A stretch of 64,000 bases of DNA from Xanthomonas sp. (GTDB taxonomy: Bacteria > Pseudomonadota > Gammaproteobacteria > Xanthomonadales > Xanthomonadaceae). This document shows, in pieces, positions 9,001-18,076 of this stretch. The stretch's first letter is position 1, and the number at the start of each line of letters is the position of its first letter. Both the position numbers and the translations under genes were made by a program. Below the pieces are notes generated by a model. The model made no database searches. It was given only the letters and a program-made list of their open reading frames with translations, and was not told the origin of the DNA. The stretch is taken from positions 62,001 to 126,000 of the forward strand of contig NZ_JAFIWC010000010.1 of NCBI RefSeq assembly GCF_017163755.1, read 5' to 3'.

Positions 9001-9086
9001 CGCCCTCCTGGCCAGAAACGATCAAGATACCGGCCGCCGGCGTGCCCGCCGCGCCGCCGGTCGCCTGCGCGCCGCCGCCGGCCGGG

Positions 9087-10076
9087 TCAGGGCCGCGGCT
9101 GCTGCTCGATGCGCTGCTCGATCGCGCCGAAGATGCTTACTCCATCACGGTCCAGCATCTCGATCCGGACCACGTCGCCGAAACTCATGAACGGCGTGCT
9201 CGGCTGCCCGTCGCGCAACGTCTCCACCGTGCGCTGCTCGGCGAAGCACGACGCGCCGCGCGAGGTGTCCTGGTTGGCGATGGTGCCGGAACCGACCACG
9301 GTGCCGGCCGACAGCGGCCGGGTCCTGGCCGCGTGCGCGACCAGTTGGGCGAAGTCGAACTGCATGTCCTCGCCCGCCTCCGGCGCGCCGAACCAGCGGC
9401 CGTTGATGTGGGTCAGCAGCGGCAGGTGCAGCTTGTTGCCGCGCCAGGCATCGCCCAGTTCGTCGGGGGTGACGAACACCGGCGACAGCGCCGAGCGCGG
9501 CTTGGACTGCACGAAGCCGAAGCCCTTGGCCAGCTCGGCCGGGATCAGGTTGCGCAGCGACACGTCGTTGACCAGCCCGACCAGCTGGATGTGCGCGGCG
9601 GCCTGTTCGGCGCTCACCGCCATCGGCACGTCGTCGGTGACCACCACGATCTCCGCCTCCAGGTCGATGCCGTAGTCCTCGCTGACCACCTTGACCGCGT
9701 CGCGCGGGCCGTAGAAGCCGGCGCTGACCGCCTGGTACATCAGCGGATCGGTATAGAAGCTCTCCGGCACCTCGGCGCCGCGCGCGCGCCGGACCCGCTC
9801 CACGTGCGGCAGGTAGGCGCTGCCGTCGACGAACTCGTAGGCGCGCGGCAACGGCGCCGCCAGCGCGGCGAGGTCCAGCTCGAACTGGCCGTCGGCGCTG
9901 CCGTCGTTGAGCGACTCGGACAGCGCGTTCAGGCGCGGCGCCAGGTTCGACCAGTCCTCCAGCGCGCGCTGCAGGGTCGGCGCGATGCCGGTCGCGCGCA
10001 CCGCACGGCGCAGGTCGCCGGACACGACGATCAGCGTGCCGTCGCGGCCGCCTTCCTTCAGGGAACCCACCTTCAT
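9087..10076 (-). CDS. Fumarylacetoacetate hydrolase-family protein
   Basis: This 329-residue protein has the FAH fold. Metal-binding acidic residues are visible in DYGIDLEAEIVVVTDDVP. VGLVNDVSLRNLIPAELAKGFGFVQSK and the glycine-rich TVVGSGTIANQDTSRG also match the family. It would cleave fumarylacetoacetate to fumarate and acetoacetate, the last step of tyrosine degradation, consistent with maiA downstream. It is shorter than the eukaryotic enzyme (about 420 residues) but typical of the bacterial type. Other FAH-family acylpyruvases cannot be fully excluded. Confidence 0.85.
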   Translation of the reverse strand: MKVGSLKEGGRDGTLIVVSGDLRRAVRATGIAPTLQRALEDWSNLAPRLNALSESLNDGSADGQFELDLAALAAPLPRAYEFVDGSAYLPHVERVRRARGAEVPESFYTDPLMYQAVSAGFYGPRDAVKVVSEDYGIDLEAEIVVVTDDVPMAVSAEQAAAHIQLVGLVNDVSLRNLIPAELAKGFGFVQSKPRSALSPVFVTPDELGDAWRGNKLHLPLLTHINGRWFGAPEAGEDMQFDFAQLVAHAARTRPLSAGTVVGSGTIANQDTSRGASCFAEQRTVETLRDGQPSTPFMSFGDVVRIEMLDRDGVSIFGAIEQRIEQQPRP

Positions 10077-10164
10077 AGCCAGCCACTCCCGATGCGTGAG
10101 GCGCCGATTGTAAGAGCTGCGGCGCATATAGTTACAAGTGCAACAGTGCCGTGGGCGACCAGCT

Positions 10165-10193
10165 TTGCCTGAATGCGTGTTTTCGCGTAGACT
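10165..10193 (+). promoter_or_regulatory. Sigma-70 promoter of the RhlE-type helicase gene
   Basis: TTGCCT (10165-10170) and TAGACT (10188-10193) are separated by the ideal 17 bp. Transcription would start near 10200, leaving an untranslated leader of about 230 nt before the helicase ATG. Assigned by inspection. Confidence 0.55.
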
Positions 10194-10431
10194 TCGCCGG
10201 GTCTGCCAGCGGCCGTCCGTTTCCCTCAGGGATCGCCGGCGCACCAGGAGCCCCCCTCCGGTCGCCCGCCCCCTCCGACGCCTTCTCGTCATGCATTCCA
10301 GTCTGCGCTCCGGCGCCGGCTGTCTCCATTCTCGCAGCGCGGTTCACGGGAACGCTCCGAGTAAGCCGATCGATCGATCCGCAACGCATGTCCACGGACC
10401 TGCGTTCCAATACTTTTTCTGGAGCTTTTCC
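10194..10431 (+). promoter_or_regulatory. Long 5' leader of the DEAD-box helicase mRNA
   Basis: No conserved small protein was seen here. Long structured leaders are common on DEAD-box helicase and cold-shock mRNAs, so autoregulation or temperature control is possible. This is inferred only from promoter position and leader length. Confidence 0.35.
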
Positions 10432-11790
10432 ATGTCGTTTGAATCCCTGGGCCTGGCGCCCTTCCTGCTGCGCGCGTTGGCCGAGCAGGGCTACGAAACC
10501 CCCACCCCGATCCAGTTGCAGGCGATCCCGCTGGCGCTGGCCGGCCACGACCTGATGGCCGGGGCGCAGACCGGCACCGGCAAGACCGCCGCGTTCGGCC
10601 TGCCGTTGCTGCAGCACCTGGGCACCTCGCCGCAGCCGGTGGGCAATGGCGCACGCAAGCCGCGCGCGCTGATCCTGACCCCGACCCGCGAGCTGGCCAC
10701 GCAGGTGCACGACAGCCTGCGCGGCTACAGCAAGTACCTGCGCATCCCCAGCACCACCATCTACGGCGGCGTCGGCATGGGCAACCAGCTCGACGCGCTG
10801 CGTCGCGGCGTGGACCTGCTGATCGCCTGCCCGGGCCGCCTGCTCGATCACCTCGAGCGCCGCAGCGTGGACCTGTCGGGCATCGAGATCCTGGTGCTGG
10901 ACGAGGCCGATCGCATGCTCGACATGGGCTTTTTGCCCTCGATCAAGCGCATCCTGGCCAAGCTGCCCAAGCAGAACCGGCAGACCCTGCTGTTCTCGGC
11001 GACCTTCGAGGAAGGCATCAAGCAGCTGGCGCGCGAGTTCATGCACAACCCGCAGGAAATCCAGGCCACCCCGAGCAATACCGTGGCCGACACCATCACC
11101 CACCGCGTGCACCCGGTCGATGGCACGCGCAAGCGCGAACTGCTGTTGCACCTGCTGGCCGCCGATTCGCGCATGCAGACGCTGGTGTTCGCGCGCACCA
11201 AGCACGGTGCCGACAAGCTGACCATGTTCCTGGACAAGTCCGGGCTGAAGACCGCCGCGATCCACGGCAACAAGAGCCAGGGCCAGCGCCTGCGCGCGCT
11301 GAGCGACTTCAAGGCCGGCCGCATCACCGTGCTGGTGGCGACCGACATCGCCGCGCGCGGCATCGACATCGACCAGTTGCCGAAGGTCATCAACTACGAC
11401 CTGCCGATGGTCGCCGAGGACTACGTGCACCGCATCGGCCGCACCGGCCGCAACGGTTCGCAGGGCGAGGCGGTGTCGCTGGTGGCGCAGGACGAGGCCA
11501 AGCTGCTGCGCGCGATCTCGCGCATGCTCAAGCGCGAGATGGACATCCGCGACGTGCCGGGCTTCGAGCCGTCCACGCCGATCCGCTGGGGCAACAACAA
11601 CCCGGCCGACGAGCGCCCGGGCGGCCAGCGTCCGCCGCGCAAGAGCACCCATGCGCGCCGCCCGCACGGCGATGCGCCGCGTCCGCACGCGCATGCCGGG
11701 GCCAAGCCGGCCGGCGGCACCCAGCCGGGTGGCGCACGCCGCCAGGGCGAGCGCCGTCGCAGCGGCGGCCAGCCCAGCGCCGCGCGCTGA
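10432..11790 (+). CDS. rhlE: DEAD-box ATP-dependent RNA helicase, RhlE type
   Basis: This 452-residue cytoplasmic helicase would remodel structured RNA, for instance in ribosome assembly, decay or cold adaptation. Helicase motifs appear in order: Q motif ([12 protein letters not shown]), Walker [19 protein letters not shown] in [12 protein letters not shown] in [18 protein letters not shown] and HRIGRTGR. The core is about 370 residues. The last 80 are low-complexity, rich in Arg, Pro, Gly and His, and typical of RhlE tails that hold RNA. The start follows GGAG at 10421. An upstream extension of the same frame lacks helicase similarity and was discarded. Confidence 0.9.
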   Translation: MSFESLGLAPFLLRALAEQGYETPTPIQLQAIPLALAGHDLMAGAQTGTGKTAAFGLPLLQHLGTSPQPVGNGARKPRALILTPTRELATQVHDSLRGYSKYLRIPSTTIYGGVGMGNQLDALRRGVDLLIACPGRLLDHLERRSVDLSGIEILVLDEADRMLDMGFLPSIKRILAKLPKQNRQTLLFSATFEEGIKQLAREFMHNPQEIQATPSNTVADTITHRVHPVDGTRKRELLLHLLAADSRMQTLVFARTKHGADKLTMFLDKSGLKTAAIHGNKSQGQRLRALSDFKAGRITVLVATDIAARGIDIDQLPKVINYDLPMVAEDYVHRIGRTGRNGSQGEAVSLVAQDEAKLLRAISRMLKREMDIRDVPGFEPSTPIRWGNNNPADERPGGQRPPRKSTHARRPHGDAPRPHAHAGAKPAGGTQPGGARRQGERRRSGGQPSAAR

Positions 11791-11870
11791 AGTCGGCGCG
11801 ATCGCAGCAGGCACAAGCGGCCCACCAGGCCGCTACCGGTCGGCCGATGGTTCGAGCGTCGGCAAGCCAC

Positions 11871-11904
11871 ACAGAAAGGAGCGCGAAATGCGCTCCTTTC
11901 TGTT
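11871..11904 (+). terminator. Rho-independent terminator downstream of rhlE
   Basis: A 13-bp perfect stem (ACAGAAAGGAGCG with CGCTCCTTTCTGT) with a 7-nt loop is followed by TTTTTC. It lies 80 nt past the rhlE stop. Confidence 0.85.
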
Positions 11905-12035
11905 TTTCAGCAGGCCGGTTTGCAGTGGGCCCTTCCACTTCGACCGCGTTGCGAAGCGGCGGCGGACGCGGCCTACAACATCCGTCGCCTCCCGCCGCTC
12001 CGCCATGCTCGAACAACCGAGCCCAGAGTGAATCC

Positions 12036-14312
12036 CTAACCGCCGATCAGCGCGGTGTTGCGGTCGATCTGCGCGCGGTAGGCGTCGAGCACCGACGCGG
12101 TGCGCGCGATGTAGCTGCGCAGGTCGTCCCAGCGCTGGTCTTCCAGCGCTTCGCGGATGCCCGGCAGGGTCTTGACCTCGTAGCCGGTCGCCAGTCCCGG
12201 CGCGTAGATCAGGTTGCGGTACCACGGGCGGCCCACCAGCCCGTCCTCCGCCAACAGGCTCTGGTCGATGCGCTGCAGCGAAGCGTTGAGCTGCCGCCGC
12301 ACCGCCGCGTCCAGCGTGCCGCCGCGCGCGGCCAGCGCCGCGTCGTAGCGCTGGCTGCTGGCCTGAAGCCGGGCGACGGCCTGGTCCAGCGCGGAGAAAT
12401 CGATCGCCGGCACCGCCTGCTTGGGCACCGGCGGCTGCAGCGGACGATTGGGGTTGTCGGCGATGCGGTAGGCACCGGTGCGCAACAGCTCGGCCTGGGT
12501 CTGCGCGGCCTCGCGGTCGCTGTCGGCCTGCTGCCTGAGCTCCTGGGCGTAGCCGGCCACCGCGTCGGCGAAATCGCCGAAGCGATGCGGCAGCACCGGC
12601 GCATTGGCCACCCGCAGCACGGTGCGGCCGACCGTCTGCGACAGCAGCGGCAGGTAGCGGAAATCCGGGTCGATGAAGCGCGCGAAGTAGTCGTAGGAGT
12701 CGTAGAGGGAGTGGTAGACGCCGGTGCCGCCGCCCTGCCCGCCGTAGCCCAGGTCCAGCGTGGCCAATCCCAGGTGCTGCAGGAACGGGCTGTAGTCGCT
12801 GCCCGAGCCCAGCGCCTTGAGCGGCACGTCCTCGCCGGCCGCGACCTTCTTGGCGATGTCCTTCTGCGCCGGCTTGGCGCTGGGCGCCAACGCGTCCAGG
12901 CGAGCGCGGGCGCGCTGCCGGTCGAGCACGCTGGCGCCGCTGTCGGGATCGCGCAGCTCGCCGGCCACGCCGTTGACCAGCCGCTGCAGCGCATGGCTGC
13001 CGCCGGCGGTGAGGAAGCCGCGGCCGTTGCCGTCGGTGTTGACGTACAGCACCGCCTTGCGCCGCAGTTCGTCGGCGTGCTGCTCGGCCCATTCGGTGGA
13101 GCCGAGCAGGCCGGCCTCCTCGCCGTCCCAGCTGGCGTAGACCAGGGTGCGCCTGGGCCGCTGGCCCTGCCGCGCCAGTTCGCCGATCGCCTTGGCCTCG
13201 GCCAGCAGCGCGGCGGTGCCGGACAACGGATCGGCGGCGCCGAACACCCAGCCGTCGCGATGGTTGCCGCGCACCACCCATTGGTCCGGGTATTCGCTGC
13301 CGCGAAGCGTGGCGATGACGTTGTACAGGGTCTTGCGCCCGCTCCAGTCCGCGTCGACCTTCAGGTGCACGCGCGCCGCGCCATCGCCGCCGATGCGGTA
13401 GGTGATCGGCAGCGCGCCGCGCCAGTCCTCCGGCGCCACCGGGCCGCGCAGTGCCGCCAGCAGCGGTTGCGCGTCGCCCCAGCTGATCGGCAACGTCGGG
13501 ATTTTCAGCACGCTGCGCGCCTGCTCGATCGGCAGGCGCTTGGCGCCGGCGGTCGCGCCTACGCCCGGGGTCAGCGGGTCGCCGGGATGGATCGCGAAGT
13601 TGGCCACCGAGCCGCGCTGCACGCTCCACTGGTTGCGCGCCGGACCGTCCGGATACGGCAGGTCCTGGAAATAGCCGTCGTCGCGCGGATCGGAGTAGAT
13701 GATCGCGCCGATCGCGCCGTGCTCCTGCGCCAGGCGCGGCTTGAGCCCGCGCCAGCCCTTGCCGTAGCGGGCGATGACGATCTTGCCGCGCACGTCCACG
13801 CCGTTGCGCGCCAGCGCCTCGTAGTCCTCGGCGATGCCGTAGTTGACGTAGACCAGATCGGCGGTGACATCGCCGTTGCCGCCGTAGATCACGTACGGCG
13901 GCAGCACGTCCTGGGTCTGCGTCGAGGTGCTGTCGCCCGGCAGCGGCGGCTCCTTCAGCCGGGCCACGTAGGGCTGCGCGCCGAGCAGTTCCAGCGCCGC
14001 GCTCCGGGGCGAGGGCCACAGCACCTCGTACTGTTCGATCCGTGCGTCCCAGCCGTAGCTGCGCAGCCGCGCCTGCAGGTCGCGCGCGTTCTCCAGGTTG
14101 TGCGGCGCGCCGACCTGGTTGGGCGCGGAGGACCACTGCTTGAGCCAGCCGCGGTAGTCGGCGCCCTGCAACGCGGCATCGAAGCGCGCCTCCAGCGCGC
14201 GCTGCGCGTCGGCGGCCGCGGCGTCGTAGCCAGGCGGCGGCGCCGGCTGCGCGAGCGCGGGGGAAACGGCGAGGATCAGGACCAGCCCGGCGATACGACG
14301 GCGACGCGACAT
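12036..14312 (-). CDS. Secreted M28B-type metallopeptidase (glutamate carboxypeptidase II-like)
   Basis: This 758-residue exported zinc peptidase has the full M28B layout: signal peptide (1-21, ending SPALA-QP), protease-associated insert (about 130-270), catalytic domain (330-590) and a transferrin-receptor-like dimerisation domain at the C-terminus (GRPWYRNLIYAPGLATGYE). The zinc ligands and catalytic glutamate of this family appear as NHRDGWVFG, WDGEEAGLLGSTEW, YVNTDGNG and VYHSLYDSYDY. The start at 14312 has AAGGAG 8 nt upstream; an in-frame ATG at 14336 is less well placed. It follows the TonB receptor gene after 32 nt, so the enzyme may trim peptides that the receptor takes up. Substrate unknown. 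Confidence 0.88.
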   Translation of the reverse strand: MSRRRRIAGLVLILAVSPALAQPAPPPGYDAAAADAQRALEARFDAALQGADYRGWLKQWSSAPNQVGAPHNLENARDLQARLRSYGWDARIEQYEVLWPSPRSAALELLGAQPYVARLKEPPLPGDSTSTQTQDVLPPYVIYGGNGDVTADLVYVNYGIAEDYEALARNGVDVRGKIVIARYGKGWRGLKPRLAQEHGAIGAIIYSDPRDDGYFQDLPYPDGPARNQWSVQRGSVANFAIHPGDPLTPGVGATAGAKRLPIEQARSVLKIPTLPISWGDAQPLLAALRGPVAPEDWRGALPITYRIGGDGAARVHLKVDADWSGRKTLYNVIATLRGSEYPDQWVVRGNHRDGWVFGAADPLSGTAALLAEAKAIGELARQGQRPRRTLVYASWDGEEAGLLGSTEWAEQHADELRRKAVLYVNTDGNGRGFLTAGGSHALQRLVNGVAGELRDPDSGASVLDRQRARARLDALAPSAKPAQKDIAKKVAAGEDVPLKALGSGSDYSPFLQHLGLATLDLGYGGQGGGTGVYHSLYDSYDYFARFIDPDFRYLPLLSQTVGRTVLRVANAPVLPHRFGDFADAVAGYAQELRQQADSDREAAQTQAELLRTGAYRIADNPNRPLQPPVPKQAVPAIDFSALDQAVARLQASSQRYDAALAARGGTLDAAVRRQLNASLQRIDQSLLAEDGLVGRPWYRNLIYAPGLATGYEVKTLPGIREALEDQRWDDLRSYIARTASVLDAYRAQIDRNTALIGG

Positions 14313-14344
14313 CGAAACACTCCTTGAACGTGGCATGGGCGAAC

Positions 14345-16993
14345 TCAGAAACGGTAGTCGAAACCGACGGTGAAATAGCGTCCGCGCAGGTCGTACTGGG
14401 TGAAATCGTAGGGCGCGCGGATGCCGGGGAAGGAGGCGTCGTGCGGCGGCGCCTCGTCGGCCAGGTTCTCGATCTTGGCGTAGAGCGTCAGCTTGTCGAT
14501 GCCGCTGTAGCCCAGGTACAGATCGAACTGGTCGTAGTGGTCGACCCGCGACTGCACCGCGCTGGCGGCGGCACTGGCCTTCTGGTCGTAGCCGCCGGTG
14601 TAGTACCAGGTCAGCGCCGCGCTGACGTCGCCCAGGGCCCAGTCCAGCGTGGTGGTGGCCTTGTTGCGCGGCAGCGACGGGCCCAGGTTGCTGCCGGCGT
14701 AATCCTGCAGCGGGCCGCCGACCACGGTCGGGCGGCGGTAGTCGCGCACATGGGTGTAGGCGCTGCTCAGCCCGAACGTGCCGAACCCATCGCTGCGCCA
14801 GCGCTGGCGCAGCTCCACGTCGATGCCCGAGGTGCTCAGCTCGCTCAGGTTCTGGTAGCGGTTGTAGACCGCGACCAGCTTGCCGCGCGCGTCGCGGATC
14901 ACGTCGGCCGGATCGTTGTCCTGCACCACGGTGGCGCTGTTGTCGGTGCCGATCAGGTGCTCCAGCTCGATCTTGTACCAGTCCACGCTGAGGCTGGTGT
15001 CGGCCCACGGCGACAGCACGACGCCCAGGTTGTAGCTGCGCGTGCGTTCCGGGTCCAGGCCGGTGTTGCCGACGGTGAAGAAGGTCGGGTTCTGCCGCGA
15101 GCCGGGCAGGTCCGGATCGTAGGGATCGACCACCGAGCCATAGGAGATGTTGGTGCTGGCCGTGTTCTCCGACAGCGACGGCGCGCGGAACCCGCGCGAG
15201 GCCGCCGCGCGCACCAGCAGCGCGTCGATCGGCTGCCAGCGCAGGCTGACCTTGGGCGAGAACGTATCGCCGAAATCGCTGTAGTGATCGCCGCGCCCGG
15301 CCAGCTGCAGCTCCAGCGACTGCAGCAGCGGCACGTTGACCTCCGCGTACAGCGCCGACACCTCGCGCTTGCCGTCCACCTCGGCGATCGCCGGGCGGAT
15401 CTGCAGGCCGGCGTCGATCTGCCAGGGGTTGCGCGAGACCAGTTCCTCCTGCCGCCATTCGGCGCCGGCGGCGAAGCCGACGCTGCCGGCCGGCAGCTCG
15501 AACAGGTTGCCGGACAGCTTGACGTCGACGCCACGCAGGGTCGAGCGCGCCGGACGCAAGGTGCTGAGGTTGATGCCGTCGATCACCGCCTGCGGCGTGG
15601 CCGCCGGATCGAGCAGGTCGTAGCTGCCGTCGGCCAGCGCCTGGGCCAGGGTCCAGCGGTTGGCGAAGCCGCCGGACACGGTCTCGTGCTCGGTGCTGCG
15701 CGCGGCGAAGGCGGCCGCCTCCCATTCCCAGCGCGCGGTCGAGCCCCTCACCCCGCCCAGGAAGCGGTAGGACTGCGAGCGGTTGGTCTTGACCGTCTGG
15801 CCCAGGTCGAAGAACGTGTACTCGATCGGCACCGCCACGCCATAGGGGTTGTACGGGCTGGACGCCGGCAGCAGGTTGGAGACCGGCTCGGCCAACCCGG
15901 TGCTGGCGTTCAGCGCGAAGCGCCCGCCCTCCAGGGTGAAGTACGGACTGGAGCCGAAGATCGAGACGCCCTTGACCTCGCTGTACAGCGCCTCGCCGAA
16001 CGCTTCGAGGGTGTCGCCGAGCCGGAAGGTGGCGTTGCTGTAGGCCTGGTAGCGCTTGGTCGAGGGGATCAGCGTGGTGTAGGGCGCCTGGTTGAACGCG
16101 CAGGTATCGCCGGCCAGGCCGTCGATCGGTGCGCTGGCGGTCAGCACCGTGCCGTCGGGGCAGTTGCCCGCCGCGTCGAGCATCGGCACCGAGCGGCCGC
16201 CGACCAGATAGCGCGCGCCCTTGGCCGACCAGCCGTTCCAGCGCCCGCCGGGCAGGTCGCTGTAGATGCCCGAACGGGTCAACGCGCGCTGGTCCTGGTC
16301 CAGCCGGTCGCGGTTGTAGGCGTCGATGCTGAAGAGGATGTTGTAGCCGTCGCGGTCCAGCTCGCCGATGCCGCCGACGAACTTGGCGCGCTGGGTGTCC
16401 AGCCCGCCCTGGTCGGCGCTGCCGCCGCTGAGGCCGAGCTCGGCGCCCTGGAAATCCTGGCGGGTGATGATGTTGACCACGCCGGCCACCGCATCGGAGC
16501 CGTACACCGCCGAGGCGCCGTCCTTGAGCACTTCGATGCGTTCCACCGCCACCAGCGGCAGGGCGTTGAGGTTGACGAAGGTGTCGCCCAGCCCGTTGGC
16601 CGGGAAACCGTAGTTGGCCAGGCGCCGGCCGTTGAGCAGCACCAGCGTGTTCTTCTGCGACAGCCCGCGCAGGCCGATGCCGGCCGAGCCGGAGGCCCAG
16701 CCGTTGTTGGTGGTCTCGTTGGTCGCGTTGCCGGTGTTGGCGGAGATCGAGCGCAGCGCGTCGGCGACGGTGACCTTGCCGGACCGCTCCAGCTGCTGCC
16801 GGTCGATCACCTGCACCGGGTTGGGTCCCTCGCTGTCGCTGCGCTTGATGTTGGAGCCGGTCACGCTGACCGTGGCCAGCGTGGTGTCGGCACCGGCACG
16901 GGACTGCGCGGCGGCGGCAGGCGCGAGCGACAGGATCGAAAGAAGGCTCAGGGCGAGCAGGTCGGGCGCTTGCGGCTTCACGTGGAGGTCCAT
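14345..16993 (-). CDS. TonB-dependent outer-membrane receptor
   Basis: This 882-residue protein has a signal peptide (about 1-29), a TonB-box-like segment TLATVSVTGSNIKR and a plug domain (about 50-170). The plug includes GLRGLSQKNTLVLLNGRRLA and EVLKDGASAVYGSDAVAGVVNI. A large beta-barrel follows and ends in the C-terminal aromatic FTVGFDYRF expected of outer-membrane proteins. The VTGSNIKR form of the N-terminus is that of the large Xanthomonas and Caulobacter receptor group. The cargo is unknown; the downstream M28B peptidase suggests a peptide or amino-acid conjugate. Confidence 0.9.
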   Translation of the reverse strand: MDLHVKPQAPDLLALSLLSILSLAPAAAAQSRAGADTTLATVSVTGSNIKRSDSEGPNPVQVIDRQQLERSGKVTVADALRSISANTGNATNETTNNGWASGSAGIGLRGLSQKNTLVLLNGRRLANYGFPANGLGDTFVNLNALPLVAVERIEVLKDGASAVYGSDAVAGVVNIITRQDFQGAELGLSGGSADQGGLDTQRAKFVGGIGELDRDGYNILFSIDAYNRDRLDQDQRALTRSGIYSDLPGGRWNGWSAKGARYLVGGRSVPMLDAAGNCPDGTVLTASAPIDGLAGDTCAFNQAPYTTLIPSTKRYQAYSNATFRLGDTLEAFGEALYSEVKGVSIFGSSPYFTLEGGRFALNASTGLAEPVSNLLPASSPYNPYGVAVPIEYTFFDLGQTVKTNRSQSYRFLGGVRGSTARWEWEAAAFAARSTEHETVSGGFANRWTLAQALADGSYDLLDPAATPQAVIDGINLSTLRPARSTLRGVDVKLSGNLFELPAGSVGFAAGAEWRQEELVSRNPWQIDAGLQIRPAIAEVDGKREVSALYAEVNVPLLQSLELQLAGRGDHYSDFGDTFSPKVSLRWQPIDALLVRAAASRGFRAPSLSENTASTNISYGSVVDPYDPDLPGSRQNPTFFTVGNTGLDPERTRSYNLGVVLSPWADTSLSVDWYKIELEHLIGTDNSATVVQDNDPADVIRDARGKLVAVYNRYQNLSELSTSGIDVELRQRWRSDGFGTFGLSSAYTHVRDYRRPTVVGGPLQDYAGSNLGPSLPRNKATTTLDWALGDVSAALTWYYTGGYDQKASAAASAVQSRVDHYDQFDLYLGYSGIDKLTLYAKIENLADEAPPHDASFPGIRAPYDFTQYDLRGRYFTVGFDYRF

Positions 16994-17119
16994 GGGATGG
17001 GGCGCACCAGTGGGCCATCGCGTCCGGCTTAACGAAAATTACATAAGTGCATACGAATATGTCGCGGCGTGACATGCGCGGCGATCGCACGGCAATGTCC
17101 GGCCCGTTGCCGCGCCCTC

Positions 17120-17133
17120 TACAATGCCGCGCA
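17120..17133 (+). promoter_or_regulatory. -10 element and probable leaderless start of queD
   Basis: TACAAT (17120-17125) ends 8 nt before the ATG at 17133, so the message probably begins at or next to the start codon. This also disfavours the ATG at 17124, which lies inside the -10 element. No clear -35 was seen. Confidence 0.5.
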
Positions 17134-17498
17134 TGGATATCTTCAAAGTCTTCACCCTCGAAGCGGCGCACCGCTTGCCGAACGTGCCGCCGGGGCACAA
17201 ATGCGCGCGCCTGCACGGGCATTCGTTCCGGGTGGAGTTGCACGTCAGCGGCGAACCGGGCGCGCACAGCGGCTGGGTGATGGATTTCGGCGACATCAAG
17301 GCGGCATTCGCCCCGCTCTACGAACGGCTCGACCACCACTACCTCAACGACATCGAAGGCCTGGAGAACCCGACCAGCGAGCGGCTGGCGACGTGGATCT
17401 GGGAACGGCTCAAGCCGTCGCTGCCGCTGCTGAGCGAAGTGGTGGTGCACGAGACCTGCACCTCCGGCTGCCGCTATCGCGGCCCCGTCCCCGGCTGA
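17133..17498 (+). CDS. queD: 6-carboxy-tetrahydropterin synthase QueD
   Basis: This 121-residue enzyme makes 6-carboxytetrahydropterin in queuosine biosynthesis. The zinc ligands are His13, His28 and His30 (AAHRL and LHGHSF), and the catalytic Cys24 sits in [12 protein letters not shown]. The catalytic DHHYLND and the C-terminal [12 protein letters not shown] are intact. Length is normal for the family. No other queuosine genes are adjacent. The start at 17133 was preferred to 17124 because of the promoter position. Confidence 0.93.
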   Translation: MDIFKVFTLEAAHRLPNVPPGHKCARLHGHSFRVELHVSGEPGAHSGWVMDFGDIKAAFAPLYERLDHHYLNDIEGLENPTSERLATWIWERLKPSLPLLSEVVVHETCTSGCRYRGPVPG

Positions 17499-17522
17499 GC
17501 CTGGCGCCAACTGCGCAATCGT

Positions 17523-17551
17523 GGCCCGCGGGACGACCCGGCGGGCCTTTT
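17523..17551 (+). terminator. Rho-independent terminator of queD
   Basis: The stem GGCCCGC/GCGGGCC with an 11-nt loop is followed by TTTT, 25 nt past the queD stop. Confidence 0.65.
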
Positions 17552-17628
17552 CCATGTGCCGAAAACTCCAGCTAAGTGCCTGATCCGAAAACCAGTTTGA
17601 ACGAAACCTGAGCGGCTTCAGAAATTTT

Positions 17629-17669
17629 TGTTGCATCGCAGCAGAAAGCGAGTATGTTGCATCGCAACA
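17629..17669 (+). promoter_or_regulatory. Promoter overlapped by two TGTTGCATCGCAACA palindromes
   Basis: The perfect palindrome TGTTGC-ATC-GCAACA lies at 17655-17669 and a one-mismatch copy lies at 17629-17643, centres 26 bp apart. They overlap a candidate promoter, TTGCAT (17631) and TATGTT (17653) with a 16-bp spacer, 33 nt upstream of the phasin ATG. The TGC-N3-GCA core resembles sites described for the phasin repressor PhaR. The regulator is inferred. Confidence 0.6.
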
Positions 17670-17701
17670 AAGCGTGTTCGACATCCTTTCGGAGTTGCAC
17701 C

Positions 17702-18076
17702 ATGTCCGCTCAGTTCAACGATCAGTTCAGCAGCTACACCCAGCAGTTCGCCGCCGCCGCTGCGCGCGCCAACCGCCTGGCCCTGGAAAGCGCAGAGAGC
17801 CTGTTCGGCGTGCAGCTGAAGACCTTCGAGAAGAACGTCAGCGCCACCACCGGCTTCCTCGGCGAGCTCAGCGAAGCCCGCGACCTCGGCAGCGTGCAGT
17901 CGCTGTGGCCGAAGGGCCTGCAGATCGCTCGCGACAACATCGAGCGTCTGGCCACGGCCAACCAGGAAATGTTCGGCCTCGGCCTGAAGGCCTCCGAAGC
18001 GATCGGCCAGCTCGCCAAGAGCCAGTTCGACGCCGCTTCGGAACATGCCGCGCCGGCGAAAGCCAAGACCAAGTAA
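17702..18076 (+). CDS. Phasin-family protein
   Basis: This 124-residue, largely helical protein belongs to the phasin family that coats polyhydroxyalkanoate granules. The family pattern appears in FAAAAARANRLALESAESLFGVQLKTFEKN and ANQEMFGLGLKASEAIGQLAKSQFDA, with a Lys/Ala-rich tail. GGAG lies 9 nt before the ATG. No polyhydroxyalkanoate synthase is next to it. The upstream palindromes suggest repression that is relieved when polymer accumulates. In xanthomonads phasin-like proteins could also serve other surface-binding roles. Confidence 0.85.
   Translation: MSAQFNDQFSSYTQQFAAAAARANRLALESAESLFGVQLKTFEKNVSATTGFLGELSEARDLGSVQSLWPKGLQIARDNIERLATANQEMFGLGLKASEAIGQLAKSQFDAASEHAAPAKAKTK

Noticed and set aside
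14324-17032. A 902-codon plus-strand frame opposite the TonB receptor.
   Set aside because: It is rich in Arg, Gln, Ala, Val and His without domain motifs, as expected opposite a GC-rich gene. The minus-strand frame has clear plug and barrel features.
12036-17684. A single 1,882-codon open frame on the minus strand that looks like a giant fusion protein.
   Set aside because: Only the last 758 codons encode the M28B peptidase. The rest is a shadow frame through the TonB receptor gene and beyond, with Arg/Gln-rich non-native composition, and a ribosome-binding site marks the true start at 14312.
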